From positions 8,804,001-8,868,000 of the forward strand of contig NZ_CP074102.1 of assembly GCF_018310535.1 (NCBI RefSeq): a stretch of 64,000 nucleotides of DNA. The letters are read 5' to 3'. This DNA is from Streptomyces mirabilis. Lineage in GTDB: Bacteria; Actinomycetota; Actinomycetes; Streptomycetales; Streptomycetaceae. The notes below the pieces were generated by a model that had not been told where the DNA came from, searched no databases, and saw nothing but the letters and a program-made list of their open reading frames with translations. The translations under genes and the position numbers were made by a program. The number at the start of each line of letters is the position of its first letter. The first letter of the stretch is position 1. Shown one piece after another: positions 18,875-27,492 of the stretch.

Positions 18875-19339
18875 ATGACGGTGACCGACAGCACTCCCGT
18901 GAAGTCCCCGCCCATGGACGCTTGCGTGCCCGTGGGGCCGGCCCATCCGCGACCCGACGGCCAGGACCGCTACACGATCAGCGAGGTCGCGGCGTACACC
19001 GGGCTCAACGCGCCTACCCTGCGCTGGTACGAGCAGATCGGTCTGATGCCGGAGGTGGAGCGGTCGCACAGCGGCCAGCGCCGCTTCGACAACAGGGACC
19101 TGGACTGGCTCTCCTTCGTGGGCAAGCTGCGGCTGACCGGGATGCCGATCGCCGACATGGTCCGCTTCGCGGAGCTGGTCCGCCGGGGCGAGGTCACCTT
19201 CGACGAACGGCGGGAAATTCTGGAACAGACCCGGCGCGAGGTCGTGGCGCGCATCGCGGAGCTGCAGGACACCGTCGCCGTACTCGACTCCAAGATCGAC
19301 TTTTTTGCGGGCGCCCGCCGGGCGTCGGAAAGGGACTGA
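18875..19339 (+). CDS. MerR-family transcriptional regulator
   Basis: 154 residues from ATG 18875. After a 30-residue polar lead the MerR helix-turn-helix is clear: YTISEVAAYTGLNAPTLRWYEQIGLMP, then RRFDNRDLDWLSFVGKLRLTGMPIADM. A C-terminal coiled coil follows (ILEQTRREVVARIAELQDTV). No conserved metal-binding Cys cluster is visible, so it more likely senses an aldehyde, quinone or similar stress (AdhR/NmlR type) than a metal. It is eight bases ahead of an aldo-keto reductase, and a palindromic MerR operator lies directly upstream; autoregulation of the two-gene operon is likely. Confidence 0.9.
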   Translation: MTVTDSTPVKSPPMDACVPVGPAHPRPDGQDRYTISEVAAYTGLNAPTLRWYEQIGLMPEVERSHSGQRRFDNRDLDWLSFVGKLRLTGMPIADMVRFAELVRRGEVTFDERREILEQTRREVVARIAELQDTVAVLDSKIDFFAGARRASERD

Positions 19340-19347
19340 GCGCCTTC

Positions 19348-20373
19348 ATGAGCAATGCCATCGAACAGATCCGCAAGGTCGAGCTGGGCAACGGCGGCCC
19401 CCTCGTCGGCGTCCAGGGCTTCGGTGCCATGGGCATCAGTGTCGCCTACGGACAGACGGACGACGCGGCGGCCCGCGACACGCTGGAGGCCACCGTCGAG
19501 GCGGGCGTCACCCTCATCGATACCGCCGACATGTACGGCGTTGGTGCCAACGAGGAGTTCCTCGCGCCGTTCGTCGCCGCGCACCGCGACGAGATCACTC
19601 TGGCCACCAAGTTCGGCATCGAGTACCGTGCCGACGACCCGAGCTACCGGGCTATCCGCAACGATCCCGCCTACATCAAGAAGGCCGTCGAGGCGAGTCT
19701 GCGCCGCCTGAACGTCGAGGTCATCGACCTCTACTACATGCACCGCCGCGACCCCGCCGTCCCGCTCGTCGAGTCTGTCGGCGCCATGGCCGAACTGGTA
19801 CGGGAAGGCAAGGTCAAGCACCTCGGGCTGAGTGAGGTCACCGGTGCCGAGCTGCGCGAGGCGCACGCCGTGCACCCGATCAGCGCCCTGCAGACGGAGT
19901 GGTCGGTCTTCAGCCGGGACGTCGAGCGCAGCGCGGTGGGCGCGGCCGCCGCGCTCGGGGTCGCCTTCGTGCCGTACTCGCCGCTCGGCCGGGGCTTTCT
20001 GACCGGTGCCTTCACCGACGCGAGCAAAGACCTCTCCAGCAGCGACTTCCGGCAGCAGATGCCGCGCTTCAGCGGCGACAACGCCAAGGCGAACGCCGCG
20101 CTCCTGGAACCCTTGCACAAGATCGCGGCCGACCGTGGCGCCACCACGGCGCAGATCGCCCTGGCCTGGTTGCAGCAGCGGGCGCAGGCGCACGGCCTGA
20201 CCGTCGTGCCGATCCCCGGAACGCGCAAGCGCAGCCGCCTCCTCGAGAACGCCGCAGCCACCCGGATCACGCTGACCGCCGAGGAGCTGGCGCTCCTCGA
20301 GCCGATCGCCGGCCAGGTGGCGGGCGACCGCTACGCGGACATGTCCCTCACCTCGGCAGCCCGGGAAGCCTAG
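19348..20373 (+). CDS. Aldo/keto reductase
   Basis: 341 residues from ATG 19348, eight bases after the MerR gene. The catalytic tetrad is in place: Asp58 (LIDTADMYG), Tyr63, Lys88 (LATKFG) and His132 (YYMHRRDP). The NADPH-binding end is VPIPGTRKRSRLLENAAA. Family members reduce aldehydes or ketones with NADPH in the cytoplasm. Position behind a MerR regulator suggests induction by a reactive carbonyl compound. It belongs to the YajO/AKR13-like group with QTEWSVFSRD and PYSPLGRGFLTG motifs. Intact. Confidence 0.95.
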   Translation: MSNAIEQIRKVELGNGGPLVGVQGFGAMGISVAYGQTDDAAARDTLEATVEAGVTLIDTADMYGVGANEEFLAPFVAAHRDEITLATKFGIEYRADDPSYRAIRNDPAYIKKAVEASLRRLNVEVIDLYYMHRRDPAVPLVESVGAMAELVREGKVKHLGLSEVTGAELREAHAVHPISALQTEWSVFSRDVERSAVGAAAALGVAFVPYSPLGRGFLTGAFTDASKDLSSSDFRQQMPRFSGDNAKANAALLEPLHKIAADRGATTAQIALAWLQQRAQAHGLTVVPIPGTRKRSRLLENAAATRITLTAEELALLEPIAGQVAGDRYADMSLTSAAREA

Positions 20374-20680
20374 GTCAACCCGGAATCCGCAACGTGGTCC
20401 TGTCCCGCTGACGACCTCACGGGCCGCCCATCGCCCCGGTGGACGGGCCGTGTCACGAGACCACCCGGACGAGCTACAGCAACGACCCCAACTCCCCGTC
20501 ACGGGCATGTAGTCTATGAATCGTCGCAGTTCAGAGCCGGTATCCGAGCTCCTGCGGTCGGTAATATCGAGTACAACAAGCCGCTCACTCCCACTTATGT
20601 TGCCGGGGAGGCCGACGACTTCGAGCGGCGCTGGCACGCCCTGACTCGCCACCACGCCGGCGCCCAGCAGTGGAAATACG
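20374..20680. other. Gap after the aldo-keto reductase with a possible gene tail
   Basis: Mostly unassigned. From about 20560 a plus frame reads NIEYNKPLTPTYVAGEADD and FERRWHALTRHHAGAQQWK before TGA at 20698, just inside the hairpin that follows. It has normal amino-acid composition and may be the last 45 or so residues of a lost gene, but no family is recognised. Confidence 0.25.
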
Positions 20681-20717
20681 CGCGGGTGGGGCACCCTTGA
20701 CGGGTGCCCCACCCGCG
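20681..20717. terminator. Perfect 16-bp-stem hairpin
   Basis: CGCGGGTGGGGCACCC (20681-20696) and its exact complement (20702-20717) enclose a five-base loop TTGAC. No U-tract follows. It lies downstream of plus-strand genes and upstream of the minus-strand dehydrogenase fragment's stop, so a bidirectional intrinsic terminator fits best. Confidence 0.7.
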
Positions 20718-20824
20718 TCGGCGCATGCCGGAGGAGTGCTATCCGACGATCACCGGCTGCCCGGTGTGGCAGGTGAGAAGTCGTACAGGGCGAAGGTGGC
20801 CCACCCAACCGGTGTCTGGAGCCG

Positions 20825-21030
20825 CTACTTTCCGGGACGTCCGAGCTGGTGGACGGTCCAGCCGGCCGCGCGCCAGGACTCAGCGTTGAGAGTGGTGCGG
20901 CAGTCCACGAGCAGGGGCGTCCCGGGCCGGTCCACGAGGGTGTGAGGGTCGACCTGCTGGTACTCGGGCCACTCTGTGGCCAGCACGACGACGTCGGCAC
21001 CGTCGAGCGAGGCGCCACTGTGGCATGCAG
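20825..21030 (-). pseudogene. UDP-glucose/GDP-mannose dehydrogenase, C-terminal stump
   Basis: The minus frame ending TAG at 20825 reads ASLDGADVVVLATEWPEYQ, VDPHTLVDRP, PLLVDCRTTLNAESWRAAGW, VHQLGRPGK. This is the nucleotide-sugar-binding C-terminal domain of the UDP-glucose 6-dehydrogenase family (ADA.VL.TEW signature, D.R..L....WR..G W....GR). Only the last roughly 65 residues are left; the NAD-binding and catalytic cysteine domains are absent. The break at about 21030 is directly beside the IS accessory gene. It is a trace of a lost polysaccharide or cell-envelope locus. Confidence 0.75.
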
Positions 21031-21041
21031 GGCCGGGACGG

Positions 21042-21497
21042 TTACAGGCGAGCGGTGAACTTCCCGTCGCCCAGTTTGCGCAGCCAGCCGCGGTCCGCGA
21101 GCTTGACCAACTTCGCCCGCAGCGGCTCCAACTTCCCGCGCACCTCCACTTGAAGGCCCAACTCCTCGCCCACCGTCCGCACCTGCACCGGACCGCCGAC
21201 GGCCCGCACGATCTCCAGGATCCGGCGGTAGTCGCCGGGCAGCGCGGTCTCGTCCGAGCTGTCGCCGCGGTGCGGGACCAGCAGCACCGCCCGCCCGCCG
21301 ACCTGCGCCGACGCCGGTGCGACGGCAGCCCGTTCCCCGGCGATCTGCTCGCTCATCCTCGCCAGAACCCGCTCGGCGACCGCGAGTTCGTCCCGCTCGG
21401 CCTGCACCTGGTCCAGCTGCTTGACCAGCTGTTCTTCCAGACTGTCCAGTTCCGCGCAGCGCACGGCGATCCGTTCCAGCACCTCGGGGTCCACCAT
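21042..21497 (-). CDS. Orphan IS accessory protein (helical, winged-helix-like)
   Basis: 151 residues from ATG 21497. A coiled-coil first half (DSLEEQLVKQLDQVQAERDEL, VAERVLARMSEQIAGER) is followed by DYRRILEIVRAVGGPVQVRTVGEELGL and a basic end, LRAKLVKLADRGWLRKLGDGKF. The same architecture and C-terminal pattern occur in the accessory gene at 42128-42679, which sits inside an IS5-like element opposite its transposase. Here no transposase or terminal repeats remain, so it looks like an orphan from a lost element. Function unknown; the C-terminal half could bind DNA. Confidence 0.6.
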   Translation of the reverse strand: MVDPEVLERIAVRCAELDSLEEQLVKQLDQVQAERDELAVAERVLARMSEQIAGERAAVAPASAQVGGRAVLLVPHRGDSSDETALPGDYRRILEIVRAVGGPVQVRTVGEELGLQVEVRGKLEPLRAKLVKLADRGWLRKLGDGKFTARL

Positions 21498-21805
21498 GCC
21501 CGGGAGTGTAAGAGTCCCCGGGCTGGAACGGACCAGAACCCGCGAAGACCTCCCTGCCCGACGATCTACACGGCAGACTGCCCCGCGCGACCAGCACGAG
21601 CACCCGCGCACAGAATCACACCAGGCCCGTGACCTGCCACTTCGCGATGCACACCACTCATTGGAGTGGGATCAGGCCACACAGCACAAGGTGAATGGGC
21701 GTCAGAGTCATGGCGCCCAGCAGTGCTTCTCCTCGCCACAGTGGGGCTGGCCCCGGGTACTCGCGCCTTTATATCTGCCGCACCGGAACACTCCGTCCCA
21801 AGCCC

Positions 21806-22672
21806 TTAGGCGGCGTCGAGTTCGGCGAACTCCGCTTCGGTGAGCTTCAGATCGGCCGCTGCAGCCGAGTCACGGATGGTCGTCGGCCGGGACGCCCCTG
21901 GGATCGGGACGACGATCGGGGACTTTGCCAACTCCCAGGCCAGGCAGACCTGTTGCGGGCTGGCATCATGCTCCATGGCGATTCGGGCGAATGCCGAGTG
22001 CGATGAACCCAGGCCGCCCGCACGGGAGGTACCGCCCAGCGGGCTGTACGGCAGGAAGGCGATCCCCAGCTCGGTGCACAGCCGCATCTGCGGCTCACTG
22101 TCGCGGACGGCCGGCGAGAAATTGTTCTGTACGGACACCAGCCGTTCGCCAAGGATCCCATGGGCTTCGCGCAGCTGGTCGGAGTTCACGTTCGAGATGC
22201 CGACGGCACAGATCTTGCCCGCGTCGTACAGGTCCCGCAGCGCGCCCACCGAATCGGCGTATGGCACATTCGGGTCCGGCACGTGCAGCTGGTAGAGGCC
22301 GATGGAGTCCCCGCCCAACCGCTTGAGCGAGTCCTCGCACGCCTCCCGCAAGGTCGCGGGATCCCCGTTGAAGGACCATGCTCCGTCGGCTCCGCGAGCC
22401 GCCCCGCCCTTCGTGCCGACCAGCACGTCGGAGGTGTCGCCGCCGTACGACGCGAGCGCGCGGGCGATCAGCGACTCGTTGTGGCCGGTCTCGGACGAGT
22501 TCAGGCAGTACGACATGGCCGTGTCAATGAATGAGATCCCAGCGTCGATCGCGGCATGGACGGTCGCGACCGCGCGCTCCTCATCTGGCCGCCCCTCGAT
22601 GGACAGCGGCATCCCACCGAGCCCGATGGCGCTGATTGTGGCGCTGCCGATGCGGCGATTGTGCACTTCCAT
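21806..22672 (-). CDS. Aldo/keto reductase
   Basis: 288 residues from ATG 22672, with a GGGGG tract just upstream. The tetrad is Asp50 (SFIDTAMSYC), Tyr55, Lys88 (LVGTKGG) and His130 (YQLHVPDP). The usual D..D/VYG motif is replaced by DTAMSYC, with Asp and Tyr kept. C-terminal NADPH motif VPIPGASRPTTIRDS is present. It groups with the plant-auxin-induced/IolS-like reductases that also show PYSPLGG. Not homologous enough to the reductase at 19348 to be a recent duplicate. No operon partner; intact. Confidence 0.9.
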   Translation of the reverse strand: MEVHNRRIGSATISAIGLGGMPLSIEGRPDEERAVATVHAAIDAGISFIDTAMSYCLNSSETGHNESLIARALASYGGDTSDVLVGTKGGAARGADGAWSFNGDPATLREACEDSLKRLGGDSIGLYQLHVPDPNVPYADSVGALRDLYDAGKICAVGISNVNSDQLREAHGILGERLVSVQNNFSPAVRDSEPQMRLCTELGIAFLPYSPLGGTSRAGGLGSSHSAFARIAMEHDASPQQVCLAWELAKSPIVVPIPGASRPTTIRDSAAAADLKLTEAEFAELDAA

Positions 22673-22958
22673 ACCCCCTGGAGTAACGCGATGCGACGCC
22701 CGCGACTTTACGCTTCCAGGCTCATGTCCACCGCTGTTCCCCGGATACGCCCGGCAGTCCCCCCCCATGCCGGGAGAACCGGAAACAGCGCGCCGCAAGC
22801 GCGGCAGCTGGCGCGTGTCCGGCAGCCGCCCGTGGTCAGGACGCAGCCTCGGTCCGCACATACCGCGGTGCTCCGGGACATCGCCTGCGGGCCATCGGCC
22901 TGCACAGCGGCTCCGAATGGGCGATCGGCCGATCGCTGATCCGTTAAGGGATAGCCCA

Positions 22959-23279
22959 TTACGTGGCATCCAGTGGGAAGGTCCAGAGCACCAATCCATC
23001 CCGGCCGTAGACGGCGACCCTCGATGGCGGTCGCTTCCCGGCGGTGACGAAGTGGTCCCTGATCTTGGCGACCGTGTCGGCTAGTCCCGCCTCGGTACTC
23101 TCCGGGATTGGTCCCGCCGGCTGCCAGTACATGGTCAGCTCCCAGTGACGGCCCCTGCCGCTGCTGCGTGGGGCGGTGGGCTCGGCTTCGAGGTTCAGCT
23201 CGTCGAGGAGGTCGAGGATGACGTTCATGTCGCGGCCGTCTATATGCGCGAAGTCCTCTTCCACCAGGATCTCATCCAT
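22959..23279 (-). CDS. Small protein of unknown function
   Basis: 106 residues from ATG 23279. Composition is balanced, with an acidic start (MDEILVEEDFAHIDGRDMNVILDLLDELN) and a folded-looking C-terminal half (HWELTMYWQPAG, LADTVAKIRDHFVTAGK, PSRVAVYGRDGLVLWTFPL). The alternating beta and alpha pattern suggests a small alpha/beta domain, possibly an effector-associated or adaptor module. No family recognised. The 286 bases upstream of the neighbouring reductase start (22673-22958) hold nothing I can assign. Confidence 0.6.
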   Translation of the reverse strand: MDEILVEEDFAHIDGRDMNVILDLLDELNLEAEPTAPRSSGRGRHWELTMYWQPAGPIPESTEAGLADTVAKIRDHFVTAGKRPPSRVAVYGRDGLVLWTFPLDAT

Positions 23280-23680
23280 GCACGCTCACTACCCCGATGC
23301 GCGAACCGATCAACCCGTGACGGGCGCGGTCACGATGCGTGGGGCGGGGCGCTCGTATCCGCAACTGCCGGACCAGGTCATCTGACCCAGCCGGAGGGGA
23401 ACTGTCCCATCGGACCAGACCACTCGGGATCGGTGTCAAGTAGTCGTCTCAATCCATCTGGTCGCCCCAGCTCAGGGCCCAGTGGTCGGACCAGACCAGT
23501 TGCGACGGGACACCCTGGCCTGCGGCGACTGGAATGGATGGCAAGGACGCCCACGGACTGGGTTCGATGTCAGCGGACAACCGTTTCCCCTTTATGGGTG
23601 GTTGTCGGTCCCTAGCGGTGACTGGGGGAGCGTGCCGGGGAAACACGGACGCGACCGGAAAATGATCACAGGAGGCTACC
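23280..23680. other. 400-base gap
   Basis: No convincing gene in either direction. Repeated GGACCAGACCA-like words occur at about 23415 and 23490, possibly a diverged direct repeat. The region presumably holds the promoters of the small genes on either side. Confidence 0.3.
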
Positions 23681-23875
23681 GTGAACCCGCAACCCCAACA
23701 GCAGTACAAACAGGGCGACAAGGTCAGGTACCAGAACGACCAGCAGCAGCAATGCGACGGCACGGTGCAGTCCGTCCAGGGATCGGGCCAAAGTGCCAAG
23801 TACACGATCAAAAACCAGAGCACCAACCAGTACGAAGAGGCGCAGCACAGCCGCGTGCAAGGACGCCTTCAGTAA
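23681..23875 (+). CDS. Small Gln-rich protein, possibly SH3/Tudor-like
   Basis: 64 residues from GTG 23681, supported by a strong ribosome site (AGGAGG about eight bases upstream). The protein is rich in Gln and Asn (PQPQQQYKQGDKVRYQND, QQQQCDGTVQSVQGS, AKYTIKNQSTNQYEE). The pattern GDKVRY...GTVQSV...YTIKN...V.GRL suggests a five-strand barrel of the SH3/Tudor kind, as in small DUF2945-like proteins; this is inference. Single cysteine. No partner is obvious. Confidence 0.6.
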   Translation: MNPQPQQQYKQGDKVRYQNDQQQQCDGTVQSVQGSGQSAKYTIKNQSTNQYEEAQHSRVQGRLQ

Positions 23876-24100
23876 CGGCGCGTTGCCCTCTGGCGCCTTG
23901 TGAGGCACGGCCGGATTCGAAGTGCTGCCCCGGCTCGGCATGGGATGTCGGGCCGGGGCAGTGGCTTGCGCGCTTCCGGGTGGGTGCCTTGCCGTGTTCA
24001 AGCCTGGTGACGCGTGTCAGTAAGTCAACCGGCGCACAAGCGTGAGCCATGATTGCCAATACGGGAATGGCCGGCTTGGCCGCCCGAAAGGAGGGGACTA

Positions 24101-25198
24101 GGGCGCGTATCGAGTCGTGATCAATGGGTGGTCCGGGTGAGGTCTTTGATCCAGATCATCGAGGCGCGTAGGTGGAGGCCGGCGAGGTAGCTGTCCGGGG
24201 TCTTGTCGTATCGGGTGGCGATGCCTCGCCAGGCCTTGAGCTTGTTGATCAGGCGCTCGACGGTGTTCCTCTCCTTGTAGAGGTCGGCGTCGTGGCTGAC
24301 GGGGCGGCCGCCCCCGGAGCCCTTCTTCTTTCGGTTGGCGGCCTGGTCCTTCTTCTCCGGGATGACTGCCTTGATGCCGCGTTGGCGCAGGTGGGCCCGG
24401 TTGCCGCGGGACGAGTAGGCCTTGTCTCCGGCGACCGCGTCCGGCCGGGTGCGGGGACGGCCGACGGGGCCGCGGACCCTTAACTTCTTGAGCACCGGGA
24501 TGAACTGCGGACTGTCCGCGGCCTGGCCCGCGGTCAGCACGAACGCCAGCGGGCGGCACTTGCGGTCGGCGGCCAGGTGGACCTTGCTGGTCTGCCCGCC
24601 CCTGGAGCGTCCGAGGAGAGCGGCCTTCAGGCGGAGTCTTCGCCGACGCCGGATGCGTCGTCGTTCCTCCCACTCGGGATCTGCTGTGACGTCCTGCCCG
24701 CTTTGTTCTTCGAGGCTGCCCCCTTTGACCTGGTCTTCTCCTCCTCGGCGGCAGCCTTCTCCAGTGCAGTGATGACGTCCTCGCCCAGGTGCATCCCGGC
24801 GGCGTCGTGGTGTGCCCGCGCGGTGGTGGAGTCGATGCTGACCAGGGACAGGTCCACCTCGCCCCGCTTCGCCGCTTCCGCGATCAGGCCCTCCGGCAGG
24901 GCCTCGAAGACGCCGGCGTCACGCCACTGCCGGAAGCGGTTGTGCACGGTCGACCAGGCGCCGAACTCCCGCGGCATCTCCCGCCACTGCCCGCCGGTCT
25001 TGAACCGCCAGATCACACCCTCGAACTGGTACCGAAGCCGTTCGGGGTACGGGCCGTACGCGCCGATCGGCAGGTACGGCCCGATGAACTCCCACTCTGC
25101 ATCCGTCAGTTGCACTCGCGTCACGCAAGAAGGCCTACCGGACCAGACCCCGCCGCGAGAGCAAATCCCGCAGATTGATCACGACTCGATACGCGCCC
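24101..25198 (-). mobile_element. IS5-family (IS427-type) insertion sequence
   Basis: Inverted ends GGGCGCGTATCGAGTCGTGA (24101) and the exact complement ending at 25198, flanked on both sides by TA within CTAG (left acTA, right TAga). Length 1098 bp. It holds one transposase split into two overlapping frames. A related but diverged element is at 31881-32978. Confidence 0.9.
24121..25124 (-). CDS. IS5-family transposase in two frames (frameshift)
   Basis: The first frame starts at GTG or ATG near 25124: TDAEWEFIGPYLPIG, VIWRFKTGGQWREMP, LVSIDSTTARAHHDAAG (first Asp). It ends at 24627. The second frame continues with ALLGRSRGGQTSKVHLAADRK, DAVAGDKAYSSRGNR (second Asp) and ERNTVERLINKLKAWRGIATRYDKT (Glu) to 24121. 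IS427-type elements make one protein by ribosomal frameshifting, and the second IS5 copy here has the same arrangement, so the split is likely normal rather than damage. The exact slip site was not located. Catalytic residues all present. Confidence 0.85.
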
Positions 25199-25215
25199 TA
25201 GAACCCGGGGCTCAC

Positions 25216-25635
25216 TCAGTGCGCCATGACTCCCGTACGCCCGTCACCGTTGCTGATGACGGCGGCGGGGTTCTGCCCGAAGCGGAAGGCGTAGAGCGTG
25301 ATGACGTCATTGGCGTCGAACTTTTCCAGGATCGTCTGCCCGGCGGTGGTCTGCATGACCGCGCGCCCACCGGTCAGTGCTTCAATGCCGGGGATGAGCA
25401 CGCTGCGGTTCTTGAACAGTGCAGTGCGGACGAGCTGATCCGACGTTGCGGTCCCGCCGGTGTACGAGCGGGCGTGGTAGGAGATCTCCCACACCCCGGG
25501 GAAGGGGATCTTGAGTTCCGGGACCTCGGAGATCAGCTCATCGATGCGGTCGGCGGAGGTGAGGTCGTGATTGAAGTCGACCGGGCTGGTCTGGAGCCAC
25601 GTCGAGCCCTTCCGGTAATTCGCTGGAGTCGTCAT
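25216..25635 (-). CDS. Protein of unknown function, possibly phage or secreted structural type
   Basis: 139 residues from ATG 25635 (the open frame extends 17 codons further, but MTTPANYRKGST with GGAA upstream is a better start). Beta-rich sequence: GVWEISYHARSYTGGTA, VRTALFKNRSVLIPG, DVITLYAFRFGQNPAAVISN. The alternating strands and the WEI.Y.AR / ITLYA.R pattern recall jelly-roll domains such as those of phage or C1q-like proteins. No signal peptide. No family firmly recognised. It lies directly beside the IS5 element. Confidence 0.6.
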   Translation of the reverse strand: MTTPANYRKGSTWLQTSPVDFNHDLTSADRIDELISEVPELKIPFPGVWEISYHARSYTGGTATSDQLVRTALFKNRSVLIPGIEALTGGRAVMQTTAGQTILEKFDANDVITLYAFRFGQNPAAVISNGDGRTGVMAH

Positions 25636-26394
25636 GTCATTGAGTTCCTTTGTCGCGCTGGGACACACACTGACTGTGCCGGGCATTCATGCCGTCAGCA
25701 CCGGCCCTATGAGAGCGGCGGCAGGGGTGCGGGTGATAGGCGACAGGAGAGCACATAGGACAACTCGGCGTTATGGGTTTATCTGACCCTTTCGCCCTAT
25801 GGTGAGGGGTGTGCCGCACGCAGAAACCCTTCTCCGCGAGATCGTTCACGCTTCGCGGCACTGCACAACGACGGGAAATTGATGCTGGTCGCCTCCACAC
25901 CGCCACCCTCGCGAGTGAGTGCTGCGACGTCACGTTGACGCCCCTGCGTCACCGGCACAGACCGGCCGGGTGCTGGAGGAGCCGCAACCGGCCACGGCGT
26001 GACGCTGGAGTCCCGCTGTCGTTGGACAGCGCGACTTCATATAGCCGGGTCCCGGAGACGTCATGGCTGATCCCCCGGGCCCGTAGGTGTGTCCGATTCG
26101 GAGTCAGAGCGTCCCGGCGCCCATCGCGGTCTTCCTCATCACGTTCGAAGTCTTCGCCATCAGCCGGTTCCCTGGGCACCGACCGTGACCACCCGTACCG
26201 GCGACCTCTGCGTACGGCGGTTCACCGGGGAGCTCCATCGCGAACGCGGTCTTGTCATCCGCGGCCGCGACCTCCACCACGGCCAGGCCCGGCACGGCCA
26301 CATGCGCGTCATTGATCTGCCTCGTGCCTGGCACGACGCGCCGGCTCCCCCGAAGGTTCTCCCGTCCGAACGGCTTCACCCGACCGGTGCGCAG
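25636..26394. other. 759-base gap with a possible DUF6207 relic
   Basis: No intact gene. On the minus strand near 26316-26230 the words INDAHVAVPGLAVVEVAAADD and KTAFAMELP resemble the start of small streptomycete DUF6207 proteins, after which the similarity fades, as in a decayed copy. The rest looks non-coding or scrambled in both directions. Confidence 0.3.
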
Positions 26395-26595
26395 CTACGC
26401 GCGCGTGCTGACGTAGCGCACAGCCGGACCCCACTGCTCCATCACGGGCGCCATGCACCACTGGCATAGCGGACAGCCGCCACTGCCGTACTTGTGTGTC
26501 TTGCGCTGGCACCCGGCGCAGAGGCCGACCCGGTCACCGGGGCAGGTCAACGCGGACGGGTCGGGCTCCGTGATCGGAGGTGCGGGAGTTGTCAT
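26395..26595 (-). CDS. Small zinc-ribbon-like protein
   Basis: 66 residues from ATG 26595 (an ATG directly before it is equally possible). After a Pro-rich start it has the cysteine pattern LTCPGDRVGLCAGCQ, then GGCPLCQWCMAP: six cysteines arranged as CxxC-type pairs, consistent with a small zinc ribbon. Ends with VRYVSTRA. It is co-directional with and downstream of the DUF6233 gene. Such small zinc-finger genes are frequent in streptomycete mobile regions. Role unknown. Confidence 0.6.
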   Translation of the reverse strand: MTTPAPPITEPDPSALTCPGDRVGLCAGCQRKTHKYGSGGCPLCQWCMAPVMEQWGPAVRYVSTRA

Positions 26596-26718
26596 CATCG
26601 ATCCTGTTCCGGGTGACAATTTCCAGTCACCTCACCCACAGAATATCGGCCCGGCTGGCACTGTTGTTCGAGCCGCGCCCGGCCCGGGCGGCAACATCTC
26701 CTGCGCCACCCCTTGCTG

Positions 26719-27015
26719 TCAGTCGAGGATGCGGAGCTGGGCGTCGGGCTTGCAGTGTGTACAAGCACGCACGCCCGAGGCGAGGAGCCGGCGTGCTTCG
26801 TCGCGCGGGACGGGGCGTCGTCGTTTGCCCGCGGCGTAACAGCCGCCCACGTGCACCTCGATGGGCGGGCGTCCGTTGCCGATGCCGAGTTCGACGATCC
26901 AGTCCGGCTCCTGGGGCCGGTTCTTGCGGCCCTGTTCCTGTTCGGCTTCCTGCTCCTGGAGGGCGGCGATCTTGGTGTCGATGCGCTGCAGCCACATGGC
27001 GTGCCACACCCGCAT
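26719..27015 (-). CDS. DUF6233 family protein
   Basis: 98 residues from ATG 27015: VWHAMWLQRIDTKIAALQEQEAEQEQGRK, a helix followed by the family core DWIVELGIGNGRPPIEVHVGGC and a basic end, DEARRLLASGVRACTHC. The IVELGIG..R.P..VH.GGC block and the final Cys-x-x-Cys are what I know from DUF6233 proteins of Streptomyces. Function unknown in the family. The first residues are short for the family, so the N-terminus may be clipped. It lies upstream of the zinc-ribbon gene in the same direction. Confidence 0.65.
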   Translation of the reverse strand: MRVWHAMWLQRIDTKIAALQEQEAEQEQGRKNRPQEPDWIVELGIGNGRPPIEVHVGGCYAAGKRRRPVPRDEARRLLASGVRACTHCKPDAQLRILD

Positions 27016-27492
27016 TCTGTGGAATCAGCTTTGTCAAGCCCGCGGCTCAGTAACGAGCCGGGCCGGTTCAGTAGGCGCCGCAGAACGGCTCAGCGGCCGT
27101 CACTCTGCGTCATCCTAAGATGCGTCCTCACCAGTTCCGAGGCTGTAGTAAAAAGGCGAAGGCCTGTCGATTCCCGCACGCTCCAGGAACGTCACCGGTC
27201 GTCGTCCGTGTCCCGCCGGACTTCGACGATCGGCAGCAATTGGCGCGGGGTGGGACCAGAAGGCGTGGGGATGTCTGCAAGTCTGCCGAGAAGCTGGTCG
27301 ATCGCGGTCTGACCGTCGGTGACGGCTGCCTGTTCGTCCTCAGAGGGCGTTGATGATCCGGTTCGGCATGCGGCGGACCATGCACACCGGGGGTGGTTAC
27401 CGTCGCGTGCTCGCTGCCCTTGGAGAACACCGCCCGCAGAGGCCCGGATATTCGGCTGCGCGCGCGGGTTGGGCTGCGTACCGTCGATCACT
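27016..27492. other. 477-base gap with a possible gene tail
   Basis: No complete gene. On the minus strand, DEQAAVTDGQTAIDQLLGRLAD and GPTPRQLLPIVEVRRDTDDD (about 27350 down to a stop at 27192) has a natural composition and could be the C-terminal end of a small protein. Upstream of about 27350 the frame looks random. The promoter of the gene at 27493 must lie at the right side. Confidence 0.3.

Noticed and set aside
18970..21603. 877-codon minus-strand frame
   Set aside because: It runs antisense through the MerR and aldo-keto reductase genes and only its last part touches real minus-strand coding; not a gene.
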